Shown piece by piece: positions 1 through 8,547 of a DNA stretch of 8,547 bases. Position numbers and translations under genes: made by a program. Origin of the DNA: Chloroflexota bacterium (lineage in GTDB: Bacteria > Chloroflexota > Dehalococcoidia > SHYB01 > JACPQI01); the NCBI GenBank assembly GCA_016190545.1, contig JACPQI010000180.1, positions 1-8,547 of the forward strand. The letters run 5' to 3'. The notes under the pieces were generated by a model. It saw only the letters and a list, made by a program, of their open reading frames with translations, did no database searches and was not told where the DNA came from. The stretch's first letter is position 1. Every line of letters begins with the position of its first letter.

Positions 1-66
1 GCCTGCACGAGCTCCCAGGCCGTTGCTGCAAGGGGCGCGCCTCACGGCCTGGGAGCTGGTGCAGGC
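1..66. repeat. Near-perfect inverted repeat at the window edge (arms 1-23 and 44-66)
   Basis: Bases 1-23 equal the reverse complement of bases 44-66 at 22 of 23 positions, the only mismatch being base 9. The arms are separated by a 20-base loop (24-43). The right arm encodes conserved MtnA residues (TAWELVQA), whereas the left arm replaces the expected DET residues before RPLLQG. That points to the left arm being a fold-back copy of the right arm, not native sequence. Such terminal fold-backs are typical of chimeric amplification or assembly ends. A real hairpin is less likely because it would break a conserved protein motif. Confidence 0.8.
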
Positions 67-496
67 CAAGGTGCCCGTCACCCTCATCACTGACTCTAAG
101 GCTGGTTATGTCATGCGGCGCGGCGGGCTTTCGTGCGCCATCGTGGGCGCGGACCGCATTGCGGCCAACGGCGACACCGCCAACAAGATAGGCACGTATT
201 CCCTTGCGGTGCTGGCCAAGGAGCATGGCCTCCCCTTCTACATCGCCGCGCCCCTGAGCACCATCGACCTCGCCAAGAAGAGCGGCGCCGAGATCCCCAT
301 CGAGGAGCGGAAGCCGGAGGAGGTGACGGGCTTCGGCGGCGTGCGTACCGCCCCCGAAGGCGTGCTCGTGGCAAACCCCGCCTTCGACGTGACACCCGCC
401 ACGTACATCACCGGCATCATCACCGAGGCGGGCGTGGCCCGGCCTCCGTATGAGGAGAGCTTGCGGGCATTGTTCAACGAGGGGCGACTGCAATGA
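2..496 (+). CDS. mtnA: S-methyl-5-thioribose-1-phosphate isomerase, C-terminal part (5'-truncated)
   Basis: This enzyme converts methylthioribose-1-phosphate to methylthioribulose-1-phosphate in the cytosolic methionine salvage pathway. About 160 C-terminal residues are present, against roughly 345 in full family members. Visible family motifs are [14 protein letters not shown] at the start, the [11 protein letters not shown] segment carrying the catalytic aspartate (codon 152-154), [44 protein letters not shown], and [21 protein letters not shown] near the end. The family normally reads DETRPLLQG just before the first motif. Here the residues upstream of RPLLQG do not match, because the first 23 bases are an inverted copy of bases 44-66. 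Genuine coding sequence therefore probably begins near base 14-20. The reading frame ends in a TGA that overlaps the ATG of the next gene (ATGA, 493-496). A TTG at 23 is in frame but is not a real start. Family identification is firm from motifs; only the extreme 5' end is doubtful. Confidence 0.93.
   Translation, partial: PARAPRPLLQGARLTAWELVQAKVPVTLITDSKAGYVMRRGGLSCAIVGADRIAANGDTANKIGTYSLAVLAKEHGLPFYIAAPLSTIDLAKKSGAEIPIEERKPEEVTGFGGVRTAPEGVLVANPAFDVTPATYITGIITEAGVARPPYEESLRALFNEGRLQ
479..484 (+). promoter_or_regulatory. Ribosome binding site for the SRA-Mrr gene, inside the mtnA 3' end
   Basis: The sequence GAGGGG lies 8 bases before the ATG at 493 and within the last codons of mtnA. It supports the 493 start and the ATGA translational coupling with mtnA. 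It may originally have served mtnP, whose own start now has only a weak upstream AGG; that is inference. Confidence 0.55.
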
Positions 497-1500
497 ATAT
501 CGTTACCATATTTCGTGTGGGGGAGTGTTACACAAACGACCAAATCCGCCTTTCGTTGCAAGTAGGAAACCTTGGCGGCATTCGGCCGTCTCTGGATTCG
601 AACAAAAACGTCCGGCACGTGGCGATACTCACTGCAACTGAGGATTCAGGCAAGATGTCCTCTGACAACCCGTACCATGACCGAATTGAAGGCGATATCC
701 TTCTATACACTGGCCAAGGGCGCGAAGGAGACCAGCAACTCACGGGTCAAAACAAGAGATTAACGGAACAGTACACAATACCCGTCCCCTATTATGGGTT
801 CATGAATGAAGGGCAGCAGATCTATCGGTTCTTAGGATTGTTGGAACTCTCGCGTCACTATCAAGAAGTGCAAGTCGATAGGCGAGTGACGCTTCGAAAA
901 GTATGGTTGTTTGAATTTCGCATTCACAAGGAACCTGAGGTCGTGCCTATCGACCAAGCACGAGCAATCTCAGCGATGCTCCTGGAAGTGTCTCGAAGAC
1001 AGAACCCTATGTCTGCGTTGGAGAGGGAAGTTCCGTCACCGGTTACAACAGGGAATCAACCTGGTGTCGCTCTCTTTTCCGCCGAGACAGAAACCGTTCG
1101 AGGTGCTCTAATTCAGCTTGCTCCATACAAGTTCGAGCATCTTATTAAAGCGCTGATGGAGGCAAACGGGTTTTCCGATGTCGCCGTAACGCCAGCTTCA
1201 GCGGATGGCGGAATAGATATCAATGCCTACGTCGTTGAAACAAATGATTTCTTTGCGGGCACTCACGTACAGGCTCAGGTTAAAAGGTGGAGGCACGCAG
1301 TCGGCAGTGTAGAGATCAACAACTTTAGAGGTGCCTTGAGTTCAACTGCCAAAGGCGTTTTCGTCACTACAAGCCACTACACTAGAGCGGCCATCTTAGA
1401 AGCAAGACACGAAACCAAGCCTTCTGTAACATTGATTGACGGGGCTAGGCTCTCGTCGTTGGTTACCCGAAGCCGCTTGAATATTGATTCTTTCCGCTGA
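493..1500 (+). CDS. Putative type IV (modification-dependent) restriction endonuclease: SRA-like domain plus Mrr catalytic domain
   Basis: The 335-residue protein has two recognisable parts. Residues about 1-145 resemble the SRA-like domains of McrA-type restriction enzymes, with GGIRPS (28-33), [18 protein letters not shown] (59-76), [12 protein letters not shown] (79-90), a YRFLGLLEL strand (111-119) and a terminal VWLFEFRI strand (137-144). In that class the domain flips out and reads a modified base, often 5-methylcytosine. Residues about 205-325 are an Mrr-type PD-(D/E)xK nuclease: [16 protein letters not shown] (212-227, E215), DGGID (238-242), QVKRW (262-266, the QxK variant usual in Mrr), Ixx[16 protein letters not shown] and a closing [12 protein letters not shown]. 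All expected catalytic positions are intact. MspJI-family enzymes share the same SRA-plus-Mrr-like plan. The start overlaps the mtnA stop, and the gene is followed 9 bases later by a DUF4928-like gene. GC is visibly lower than in mtnA and mtnP. Substrate specificity cannot be told from sequence; cutting of modified foreign DNA is inference from the domains. Confidence 0.8.
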   Translation: MNIVTIFRVGECYTNDQIRLSLQVGNLGGIRPSLDSNKNVRHVAILTATEDSGKMSSDNPYHDRIEGDILLYTGQGREGDQQLTGQNKRLTEQYTIPVPYYGFMNEGQQIYRFLGLLELSRHYQEVQVDRRVTLRKVWLFEFRIHKEPEVVPIDQARAISAMLLEVSRRQNPMSALEREVPSPVTTGNQPGVALFSAETETVRGALIQLAPYKFEHLIKALMEANGFSDVAVTPASADGGIDINAYVVETNDFFAGTHVQAQVKRWRHAVGSVEINNFRGALSSTAKGVFVTTSHYTRAAILEARHETKPSVTLIDGARLSSLVTRSRLNIDSFR

Positions 1501-1509
1501 AGAGGGGAT

Positions 1510-2082
1510 ATGTGGCAGAAAAACCGGATTGAGCAAAGAATCAGCATAGAGTTTGATCCTGACCTTCGTGCCTCCCGATTCTTCGAGGATGTTCTAGATA
1601 TAGCCAGTAAACAAGGCAAGGGAAACCCTGTGGCGCGCCATCTTGTTGGTGCAATGTTAGAGATGCGGTTTCCTCAACTCACCATTGAAAACCGGCCCTT
1701 CAGTAGCGCAAATGAGCAGCTCGGCTTTGCGGGAGATTTTAGAATCGGCGAAGCCGTGTTTCACGTGACCGTGTCTCCAATGTCGTGGATTTACCAGAAG
1801 TGCAAAAGAAACTTGGACGATGGGCTAATTGTCTTTCTTTTAGTACCTGAGGCGGCAACCGCCGGGGCGACACAAAATGCCGATGCTGTAGCACCCGGTC
1901 AGATATCTGTGCTGTCCATTGAGTCCTTTCTGGGCCAGAACATTTATGAGATGGCTGAATTCGTGGAAAAGGAAGTGAGGACTGAGATCCGACGGCTTTT
2001 GGAAACTTACAACAAACGGGTCAGTGAAGTAGAAAACGACAAATCAATGCTGATAGATATTCCCCCAAACTTGTTGGACTAG
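1510..2082 (+). CDS. Stand-alone DUF4928 C-terminal-like protein, probable restriction-associated nuclease domain
   Basis: This 190-residue protein aligns, from my recall of the family, with the C-terminal part of DUF4928 proteins (about 300 residues): [17 protein letters not shown] (16-32), [13 protein letters not shown] (38-50), [17 protein letters not shown] (74-90), [12 protein letters not shown] (95-106), [17 protein letters not shown] (135-151) and [17 protein letters not shown] (164-180). The N-terminal region of the usual family members, with its GGRTSRGS-type segment, is absent. The E51...GDF(75-77)...HVT(85-87) spacing recalls a divergent PD-(D/E)xK core in which the final ExK is replaced by HVT; that reading is inference. 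I associate DUF4928 with cytosine methyltransferase loci, but no methyltransferase lies here. The ATG is preceded by GAGG at 4 bases spacing, slightly tight, and the next in-frame ATG is residue 50, inside the conserved region, so 1510 is the best start. Lower GC and linkage mark it as a partner of the preceding SRA-Mrr gene. The catalytic role is unproven. Confidence 0.68.
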   Translation: MWQKNRIEQRISIEFDPDLRASRFFEDVLDIASKQGKGNPVARHLVGAMLEMRFPQLTIENRPFSSANEQLGFAGDFRIGEAVFHVTVSPMSWIYQKCKRNLDDGLIVFLLVPEAATAGATQNADAVAPGQISVLSIESFLGQNIYEMAEFVEKEVRTEIRRLLETYNKRVSEVENDKSMLIDIPPNLLD

Positions 2083-2090
2083 GTTGGTTT

Positions 2091-2954
2091 ATGGACCAAG
2101 CCCGCATAGGCGTGATAGGCGGCAGTGGCCTCTATAACATCGAAGGGCTGAAAGACGTCCGCGAGGTGCGGGTCCGCACGCCCTTCGGCGACCCCAGCGA
2201 TACGATTACTGTCGGCGTGCTGGAGGGTGAAGGAGTGGCGTTCCTGCCCCGGCACGGGCGCGGCCACCGGCTCACGCCGACGGAGATACCCGCCCGGGCC
2301 AACATCTTCGCCCTCAAGTCGCTGGGCGTGGAGTGGGTCATCTCCATCAGCGCCGTGGGCAGCCTGAAGGAGGAGATCAGGCCCCTTGACCTGGTGGTGC
2401 CCGACCAGCTCATCGACCGGACCCGGGGCCGGTCGAGCACCTTCTTCGGCGGTGGCGTCGTCGCACACGTCGGCTTTGCGCACCCCTTCTGTCCCGTCCT
2501 CAGCGGCGTGCTTGGCGATTGCGCCGAAGGCACCGGGGCCACGGTCCACCGGGGCGGGACCTACGTGGTCATGGAAGGCCCCGCCTTCTCCACCCTGGCG
2601 GAATCGAACCTGTACCGCTCATGGGGCGCGAGCGTCATCGGCATGACGGCGCTGCCGGAGGCCAAGCTGGCGCGGGAAGCGGAGTTGTGCTACGCCACCA
2701 TCGCCTGCTCCACCGACTACGATTGCTGGTACCCGGACCACGACCACGTGACGGTGGAGATGGTGGTGTCCAACCTGCTGAAGAACGCGGAGCGGGCCAA
2801 GTCGATTGTGCGCTCGGCGGTGAGGCGGTTGCCGAAGCAGCGCGCTTGTATGTGCGCCAGCGCCCTGTCGAGCGCCATCATCACCGACCCCGCCGCCATA
2901 CCTCCTCAGACCAAGCGCGATCTGGCCCCCATTATCGGCAAGTACATCACGTAG
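2091..2954 (+). CDS. mtnP: S-methyl-5'-thioadenosine phosphorylase
   Basis: The enzyme phosphorolyses methylthioadenosine to adenine and methylthioribose-1-phosphate, the substrate of MtnA, in the cytosol. At 287 residues it matches the usual MTAP length. It shows the full PNP/MTAP family-2 signature: GGSGLY (10-15), phosphate-binding RHGRGH (54-59), [12 protein letters not shown] (85-96), [10 protein letters not shown] (102-111), EGPAFST (162-168), [18 protein letters not shown] (185-202) and the STDYDCW segment (207-213) whose aspartates are placed to contact the purine base. The MT(A/L)PEA signature favours methylthioadenosine over plain nucleosides, though a broader purine nucleoside specificity cannot be excluded. 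It starts 8 bases after the DUF4928-like stop. Its upstream sequence has only a weak AGG (2081-2083) as ribosome binding site, so translation may rely on coupling with the inserted gene. It would be expected to sit next to mtnA without the two nuclease-like genes. Confidence 0.94.
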   Translation: MDQARIGVIGGSGLYNIEGLKDVREVRVRTPFGDPSDTITVGVLEGEGVAFLPRHGRGHRLTPTEIPARANIFALKSLGVEWVISISAVGSLKEEIRPLDLVVPDQLIDRTRGRSSTFFGGGVVAHVGFAHPFCPVLSGVLGDCAEGTGATVHRGGTYVVMEGPAFSTLAESNLYRSWGASVIGMTALPEAKLAREAELCYATIACSTDYDCWYPDHDHVTVEMVVSNLLKNAERAKSIVRSAVRRLPKQRACMCASALSSAIITDPAAIPPQTKRDLAPIIGKYIT

Positions 2955-2983
2955 GATGTCCCTCACCCGGCCTGCGGCGGGAC

Positions 2984-2992
2984 TGCTACAAT
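2984..2992 (+). promoter_or_regulatory. Probable extended -10 promoter element upstream of the rhodanese gene
   Basis: TGC followed by TACAAT (-10 hexamer at 2987-2992) forms an extended -10 element, five of six bases matching TATAAT. It lies in the 72-base gap after mtnP and would start a transcript near base 2999, about 28 bases before the rhodanese ATG. No clear -35 hexamer is present at the expected distance, which extended -10 promoters can tolerate. It would separate a second transcription unit from the methionine-salvage genes. The call is based on pattern only. Confidence 0.42.
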
Positions 2993-3026
2993 ATCCTGAT
3001 ACAGAGCAGCAAAGGAGCAGTGAGGA

Positions 3027-3389
3027 ATGCTAGGTAGCGGCGCGCCACGCGAACCCTTCGTGCGACTCTCCGTCGATGAGGCCAAGGCCAAGCTTGACCG
3101 CGACGGCAAGAATATCATGCTGGTTGATGTCCGGGAGCCGGCTGAATACGCGACGAAGCGCATCCCCGGCGCGGTGCTCATTCCTGTGGGCAGTATATTG
3201 TCCCGCATAAAAGAGCTCGACGCCACCAAAGAGATCGTTTTCGTCTGCGCGGTGGGCCAGCGCAGCGCCCTGGCCGCCGAGATGGCCGCCGCCATGGGGT
3301 ACACCCGTCTCTATAACATCGAAGGCGGCACTGATGGCTGGGCACACAAGGGGTATCCCATAGAGTCGGGTGACCACAAGAAGTCCTGA
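3027..3389 (+). CDS. Single-domain rhodanese-like sulfurtransferase
   Basis: A 120-residue single rhodanese domain. Visible are the opening LSVDEAKAKL helix (14-23), the LVDVREPAEY motif (32-41, with D34 and R36), the GAVLIPVGSI segment, and the active-site loop CAVGQRS (74-80) whose Cys74 would carry the persulfide. The terminal NIEGGTDGWAHKGYP (97-111) is the usual closing motif. Such proteins move sulfane sulfur between donors and acceptors, and the physiological partner is not evident here. No signal peptide is visible, so it is probably cytosolic. A strong ribosome binding site AAAGGAG (3011-3017) lies 9 bases before the ATG, supporting this start, and a candidate promoter lies just upstream. 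The 119-base gap to the next gene holds no convincing terminator. Confidence 0.92.
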   Translation: MLGSGAPREPFVRLSVDEAKAKLDRDGKNIMLVDVREPAEYATKRIPGAVLIPVGSILSRIKELDATKEIVFVCAVGQRSALAAEMAAAMGYTRLYNIEGGTDGWAHKGYPIESGDHKKS

Positions 3390-3496
3390 CACGGCCCTGC
3401 GCCGATAGGCAGTGCCCGGAGCTTGCCTGGCCTACAGGTGGGTAGCGACAACTGGTGGGAAGATGTTATTCCACATACCGTGCCGGGAAGACGTTC

Positions 3497-3502
3497 AGGA
3501 GG
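3497..3502 (+). promoter_or_regulatory. Strong ribosome binding site that fixes the start of the small basic protein
   Basis: A consensus AGGAGG sits 6 bases before the ATG at 3509. The only longer in-frame option, a GTG at 3455, has no comparable site, and its extra 18 residues look unlike the basic protein. The 3509 start is therefore preferred. Confidence 0.75.
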
Positions 3503-3508
3503 CAGGCT

Positions 3509-3676
3509 ATGAACAAACGCAAACGCCGGGCCATGCAGAAACACCGCAAGAACGTGAGGAAGCTAAAACTGAAGCGCAAGCAGCAGGCCCTAGCCGCCGG
3601 AAAGGCCGGAAAGGCCCCGGAGCGGCCCGTAGCGCGGCCAATCGCCAAGCCAAAGCCTTCTCCTTCCAAGGAATAG
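3509..3676 (+). CDS. Small highly basic protein, AURKAIP1/COX24 or bS22-like (possible ribosomal protein)
   Basis: The predicted product has 55 residues. Its first 26 are almost entirely Lys/Arg with a few hydrophobic spacers (MNKRKRRAMQKHRKNVRKLK onward), and its tail is rich in Ala, Pro and Lys (AGKAGKAPERPVARPIAKPKP). The KRxRRAMxKHRKxxRKxKxKRKQ pattern resembles the short actinobacterial AURKAIP1/COX24-domain (bS22) ribosomal proteins, which read roughly KKRRKRMxKKKHRKLLRKTRxQRR. A role bound to rRNA or another nucleic acid is therefore plausible. Similarity is judged by eye and the stretch is compositionally biased, so homology is not proven. It ends 3 bases before the TTG of the kinase gene, implying co-translation. 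Chance translation is unlikely given the ideal ribosome binding site and the tight junction. Confidence 0.72.
   Translation: MNKRKRRAMQKHRKNVRKLKLKRKQQALAAGKAGKAPERPVARPIAKPKPSPSKE
3668..3672 (+). promoter_or_regulatory. Ribosome binding site supporting a TTG start for the kinase fusion
   Basis: AAGGA, within the last codons of the small basic gene, lies 7 bases before the TTG at 3680. No ATG or GTG near the N-terminus has a better site, so TTG initiation coupled to the preceding stop (3674-3676) is the best reading. Confidence 0.6.
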
Positions 3677-3679
3677 GCC

Positions 3680-6552
<2,873 letters not shown>

Positions 6553-6597
6553 CTCTCTTTTTTGCGCACCCCATATCCAGGAAAGGAGTCGTAGCGG

Positions 6598-7860
6598 ATG
6601 AAACCCACTTTCCTTGAGTCGCCTTCCTACTTCCTCACCTCCGAGTCGGTGACGGAGGGCCACCCGGACAAGCTGTGTGACCAGGTCTCGGACGCGGTGC
6701 TGGACGCCATTCTGGCCGGCGATCCCAAGGCCCGTGTGGCGTGCGAGACGGCCACTACCACAGGCCTTGTGGTGGTGATGGGCGAGATCACTACGGACAC
6801 CTACGTGGAGATCCCGCAGATCGTGCGCGACACAGTTCGAGACATCGGGTACACCAACGCTGAGTACGGCTTCGACTACCACACCTGCGGCGTCATGGTC
6901 TCAGTGAAGGAGCAATCCAGAGATATCGCCCTGGGCGTGGACCGCTCGCTGGAGGCAAAAGAAAAAGAACTTCCAAATAACAACACCGACTACGATAAGA
7001 TAGGCGCAGGCGACCAGGGCATGATGGTAGGCTTCGCCTGCAACGAGACGCCGGAGTTGCTTCCCCTGCCGCTGGTGCTGGCCCACAAGCTGTGCAGGCA
7101 GCTCGCCAAGCTGCGCAAGGCCGGCGAGCTCACGTATTTGCGACCCGATGGCAAGTCTCAAGTCACCGTCGAGTACTGCCGCGGGGTGCCGCAGCGGGTG
7201 GACACCATCGTCGTCAGCACCCAGCATGACCCTGAGGTCAGCATGGACGTGCTGAAGCGGGACGTTTTAGAGTTTGTCATTAAGCCCGTCATTCCAAAGG
7301 CCTTGCGGGACAGCAAGACCAAGTACTACGTCAATCCCACCGGACGCTTCGTCATTGGCGGCCCGATGGGAGATACCGGCCTCACGGGCCGCAAGATCCT
7401 CGTGGACACCTATGGCGGCATCGCCCGTCACGGCGGCGGCGCCTTTTCCGGCAAGGACCCGACGAAGGTGGACCGCTCTGCCGCCTACGCCGCCCGGCAC
7501 GTGGCGAAGAATGTAGTGGCCGCTGGGCTTGCTGACCGTATTGAGGTCCATGTTTCCTATGCCATCGGCGTAGCTACGCCCATCTCTATTGCCATCGAGA
7601 CCTTCGGCACCGCCAAAGTGGATGACGAGCGCATCGTCCAGCTCATCCACAAGCACTTTGACCTGCGTCCTGCCGCTATCATCGACCGCTTGAACCTGCG
7701 GCGGCCTATCTACCGATCGACGGCTGCCTACGGGCACTTCGGGCGCGACGATGTGGACCTGTCGTGGGAACATACAGATAAAGCTGCTTTGCTTCGTGCG
7801 GAGGCTGGCCTGCGGGTAGTAGCAGCACAAAAGGAAGAGGGCAAGAAGGCGACCGGGTAG
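6598..7860 (+). CDS. metK: S-adenosylmethionine synthetase (methionine adenosyltransferase)
   Basis: MetK makes S-adenosylmethionine from methionine and ATP in the cytosol. The 420-residue protein carries [22 protein letters not shown] (15-36, with the catalytic-site histidine His22), the signature GAGDQG (136-141), the glycine-rich loop [19 protein letters not shown] (279-297) and the closing GHFGRDD (379-385). It is somewhat longer than the about 384-residue E. coli enzyme, partly through a segment near 172-190 and a C-terminal Lys/Glu-rich tail. A strong ribosome binding site AAAGGAG (6582-6588) lies 9 bases before the ATG. The position directly after ahcY links SAM synthesis to S-adenosylhomocysteine removal. 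No SAM or SAH riboswitch can fit in the 45-base spacer. Residues 121-129 are encoded by an unusually A-rich patch in a variable loop before GAGDQG. Confidence 0.97.
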   Translation: MKPTFLESPSYFLTSESVTEGHPDKLCDQVSDAVLDAILAGDPKARVACETATTTGLVVVMGEITTDTYVEIPQIVRDTVRDIGYTNAEYGFDYHTCGVMVSVKEQSRDIALGVDRSLEAKEKELPNNNTDYDKIGAGDQGMMVGFACNETPELLPLPLVLAHKLCRQLAKLRKAGELTYLRPDGKSQVTVEYCRGVPQRVDTIVVSTQHDPEVSMDVLKRDVLEFVIKPVIPKALRDSKTKYYVNPTGRFVIGGPMGDTGLTGRKILVDTYGGIARHGGGAFSGKDPTKVDRSAAYAARHVAKNVVAAGLADRIEVHVSYAIGVATPISIAIETFGTAKVDDERIVQLIHKHFDLRPAAIIDRLNLRRPIYRSTAAYGHFGRDDVDLSWEHTDKAALLRAEAGLRVVAAQKEEGKKATG

Positions 7861-7878
7861 CCGGGTGGGAACCAAATC

Positions 7879-7883
7879 AAGGA
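7879..7883 (+). promoter_or_regulatory. Ribosome binding site choosing the second of two in-frame ATGs
   Basis: AAGGA sits 5 bases before the ATG at 7889. An in-frame ATG at 7883 overlaps this site and would add only Met-Gly before the conserved MKAVVLVGG start, so 7889 is preferred. Confidence 0.55.
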
Positions 7884-7888
7884 TGGGG

Positions 7889-8547
7889 ATGAAAGCCGTT
7901 GTCCTGGTGGGTGGCGAAGGCACGCGTCTTCGCCCGCTGACCTGCGGAACTCCCAAACCTATGGTACCGGTCGTCAACAAGCCTTTTCTGGTGCATACCT
8001 TTGAGCGCCTCAAGCAGCACAACATCACAGAAGTCATCCTGGCCGCTCATTACCTGCCGGACCAGATCAAACGTTATTTCGGCGATGGCCACGGGCTTGG
8101 CATCACGCTGACCTACTCTCTTGAGGAGTCGCCGCTGGGCACGGCAGGCGCCGTGAAAAATGCGGAGGCGTTCCTGGACAATACCTTCTTTGTTCTCAAC
8201 GGCGATGTCCTCTCCGACCTTGATATCACCCAGCTCCTGGCCTACCACCGGGAGCGCGAGGCTGTAGCTACGCTGGCATTGATGCCAGCGGAGGACCCCA
8301 CGAGCTTTGGCGTGGTGGAAACGAGCCCGAGAGGGAAAGTCCGCCGCTTCCTGGAAAAACCGAGTTGGGAGTCAGTGACCACCAACATGGTCAACGGCGG
8401 GTGCTACGTGCTGGAGCCGGAGGTGCTGGACGAGATGGAGCCTGGAGCGTTCTGCTCCTTTGAGCACAACCTCTTTCCCCGTTTGCTCCAGATGAACCTC
8501 CCCGTGTATGGCTTCCCCACGCAGGGTTACTGGATCGACATCGGCAC
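7889..8547 (+). CDS. NDP-sugar pyrophosphorylase, mannose-1-phosphate guanylyltransferase-like (3'-truncated)
   Basis: 219 residues are present before the window ends, with no stop reached. The N-terminal nucleotidyltransferase fold is clear: MKAVVLVGGEGTRLRPLT (1-18) with the nucleotide-binding GGxGTRLRPLT loop, the PKPMVPVVNKP lysine motif (22-32), SPLGTAGAV (81-89), the metal-binding LNGDVLSDLD (103-112), FGVVE (140-144), FLEKP (154-158), NGGCYVLEPEVL (169-180) and GYWIDIG (213-219). The enzyme joins a sugar-1-phosphate to an NTP, giving an activated sugar for cell-envelope polysaccharide or glycan synthesis. The motif set fits the COG1208 branch (GDP-mannose-type pyrophosphorylases), many of which have a C-terminal left-handed helix of hexapeptide repeats. 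Whether that tail exists here is not visible, so the sugar and nucleotide are uncertain. It begins 28 bases after metK and may be co-transcribed, but marks a change of functional theme. Confidence 0.9.
   Translation, partial: MKAVVLVGGEGTRLRPLTCGTPKPMVPVVNKPFLVHTFERLKQHNITEVILAAHYLPDQIKRYFGDGHGLGITLTYSLEESPLGTAGAVKNAEAFLDNTFFVLNGDVLSDLDITQLLAYHREREAVATLALMPAEDPTSFGVVETSPRGKVRRFLEKPSWESVTTNMVNGGCYVLEPEVLDEMEPGAFCSFEHNLFPRLLQMNLPVYGFPTQGYWIDIG

Noticed and set aside
2130..3325. A 17-base exact repeat shared by mtnP (2130-2146) and the rhodanese gene (3309-3325).
   Set aside because: Both copies encode LYNIEG, which is a normal motif in each family at that position; convergent codon choice is enough to explain it.
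3390..3508. Possible promoter (GCGACA, 16 bases, TATTCC) and a short AGGCA/TGCCT stem in the gap before the small basic gene.
   Set aside because: The -10 matches only three bases of consensus, and the stem is five base pairs with a 12-base loop and no T-tract.
6957..6984. A-rich patch in metK that could suggest slippage or recombination.
   Set aside because: The frame is intact and encodes KEKELPNNN in a variable loop before GAGDQG; there is no sign of a shifted product.
8271..8290. Perfect 9-base inverted repeat with a 2-base centre inside the nucleotidyltransferase gene.
   Set aside because: It encodes conserved family residues (TLALMPAE), has no T-tract, and arms of this length are expected by chance in a window this size.

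Overview
The window is one uninterrupted run of same-strand (+) genes, with the first and last genes cut by the window edges. It looks like a bacterial chromosome or metagenome contig. Most genes are GC-rich, the AdoHcy hydrolase is the short insertion-less 'thermophile/archaeal' form, and there is a tiny very basic COX24/bS22-like protein. This mix fits a Chloroflexota-type (Dehalococcoidia-like) bacterium, but that assignment is inference from gene style and has not been tested.

Region 1 (1-2954) is methylthioadenosine salvage: the 3' half of mtnA (methylthioribose-1-phosphate isomerase), and later a complete mtnP (MTA phosphorylase). Between them, replacing what would normally be a direct mtnA-mtnP junction, sits a compact two-gene insert (493-2082) of visibly lower GC. 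The first gene is an SRA-like plus Mrr-type nuclease protein, a candidate modification-dependent (type IV) restriction enzyme. The second is a stand-alone protein matching the C-terminal domain of DUF4928, a family I recall next to cytosine methyltransferases. No methyltransferase, integrase or transposase is visible. This insert is the most interesting part of the window.

Region 2 (2955-3676) holds a likely extended -10 promoter, a single-domain rhodanese with an intact active-site loop, and a 55-residue lysine/arginine-rich protein.

Region 3 (3680-7860) starts with a TTG-initiated fusion of an APH-like kinase domain and a P-loop kinase domain. It is translationally coupled to ahcY (S-adenosylhomocysteine hydrolase), followed by metK (S-adenosylmethionine synthetase). 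Region 4 (7889 to the end) is the start of a sugar-nucleotide pyrophosphorylase.

Together metK, ahcY, mtnA and mtnP make SAM and clear its two products, S-adenosylhomocysteine and methylthioadenosine, so the window is largely a methyl-cycle locus with a putative DNA-modification-sensing nuclease pair embedded in it. The first 66 bases form a near-perfect inverted repeat that destroys the expected MtnA sequence at the edge, which looks like a fold-back assembly or amplification artefact. No stretch longer than about 120 bases lacks a gene, and I see no tRNA, rRNA, CRISPR array or insertion sequence.
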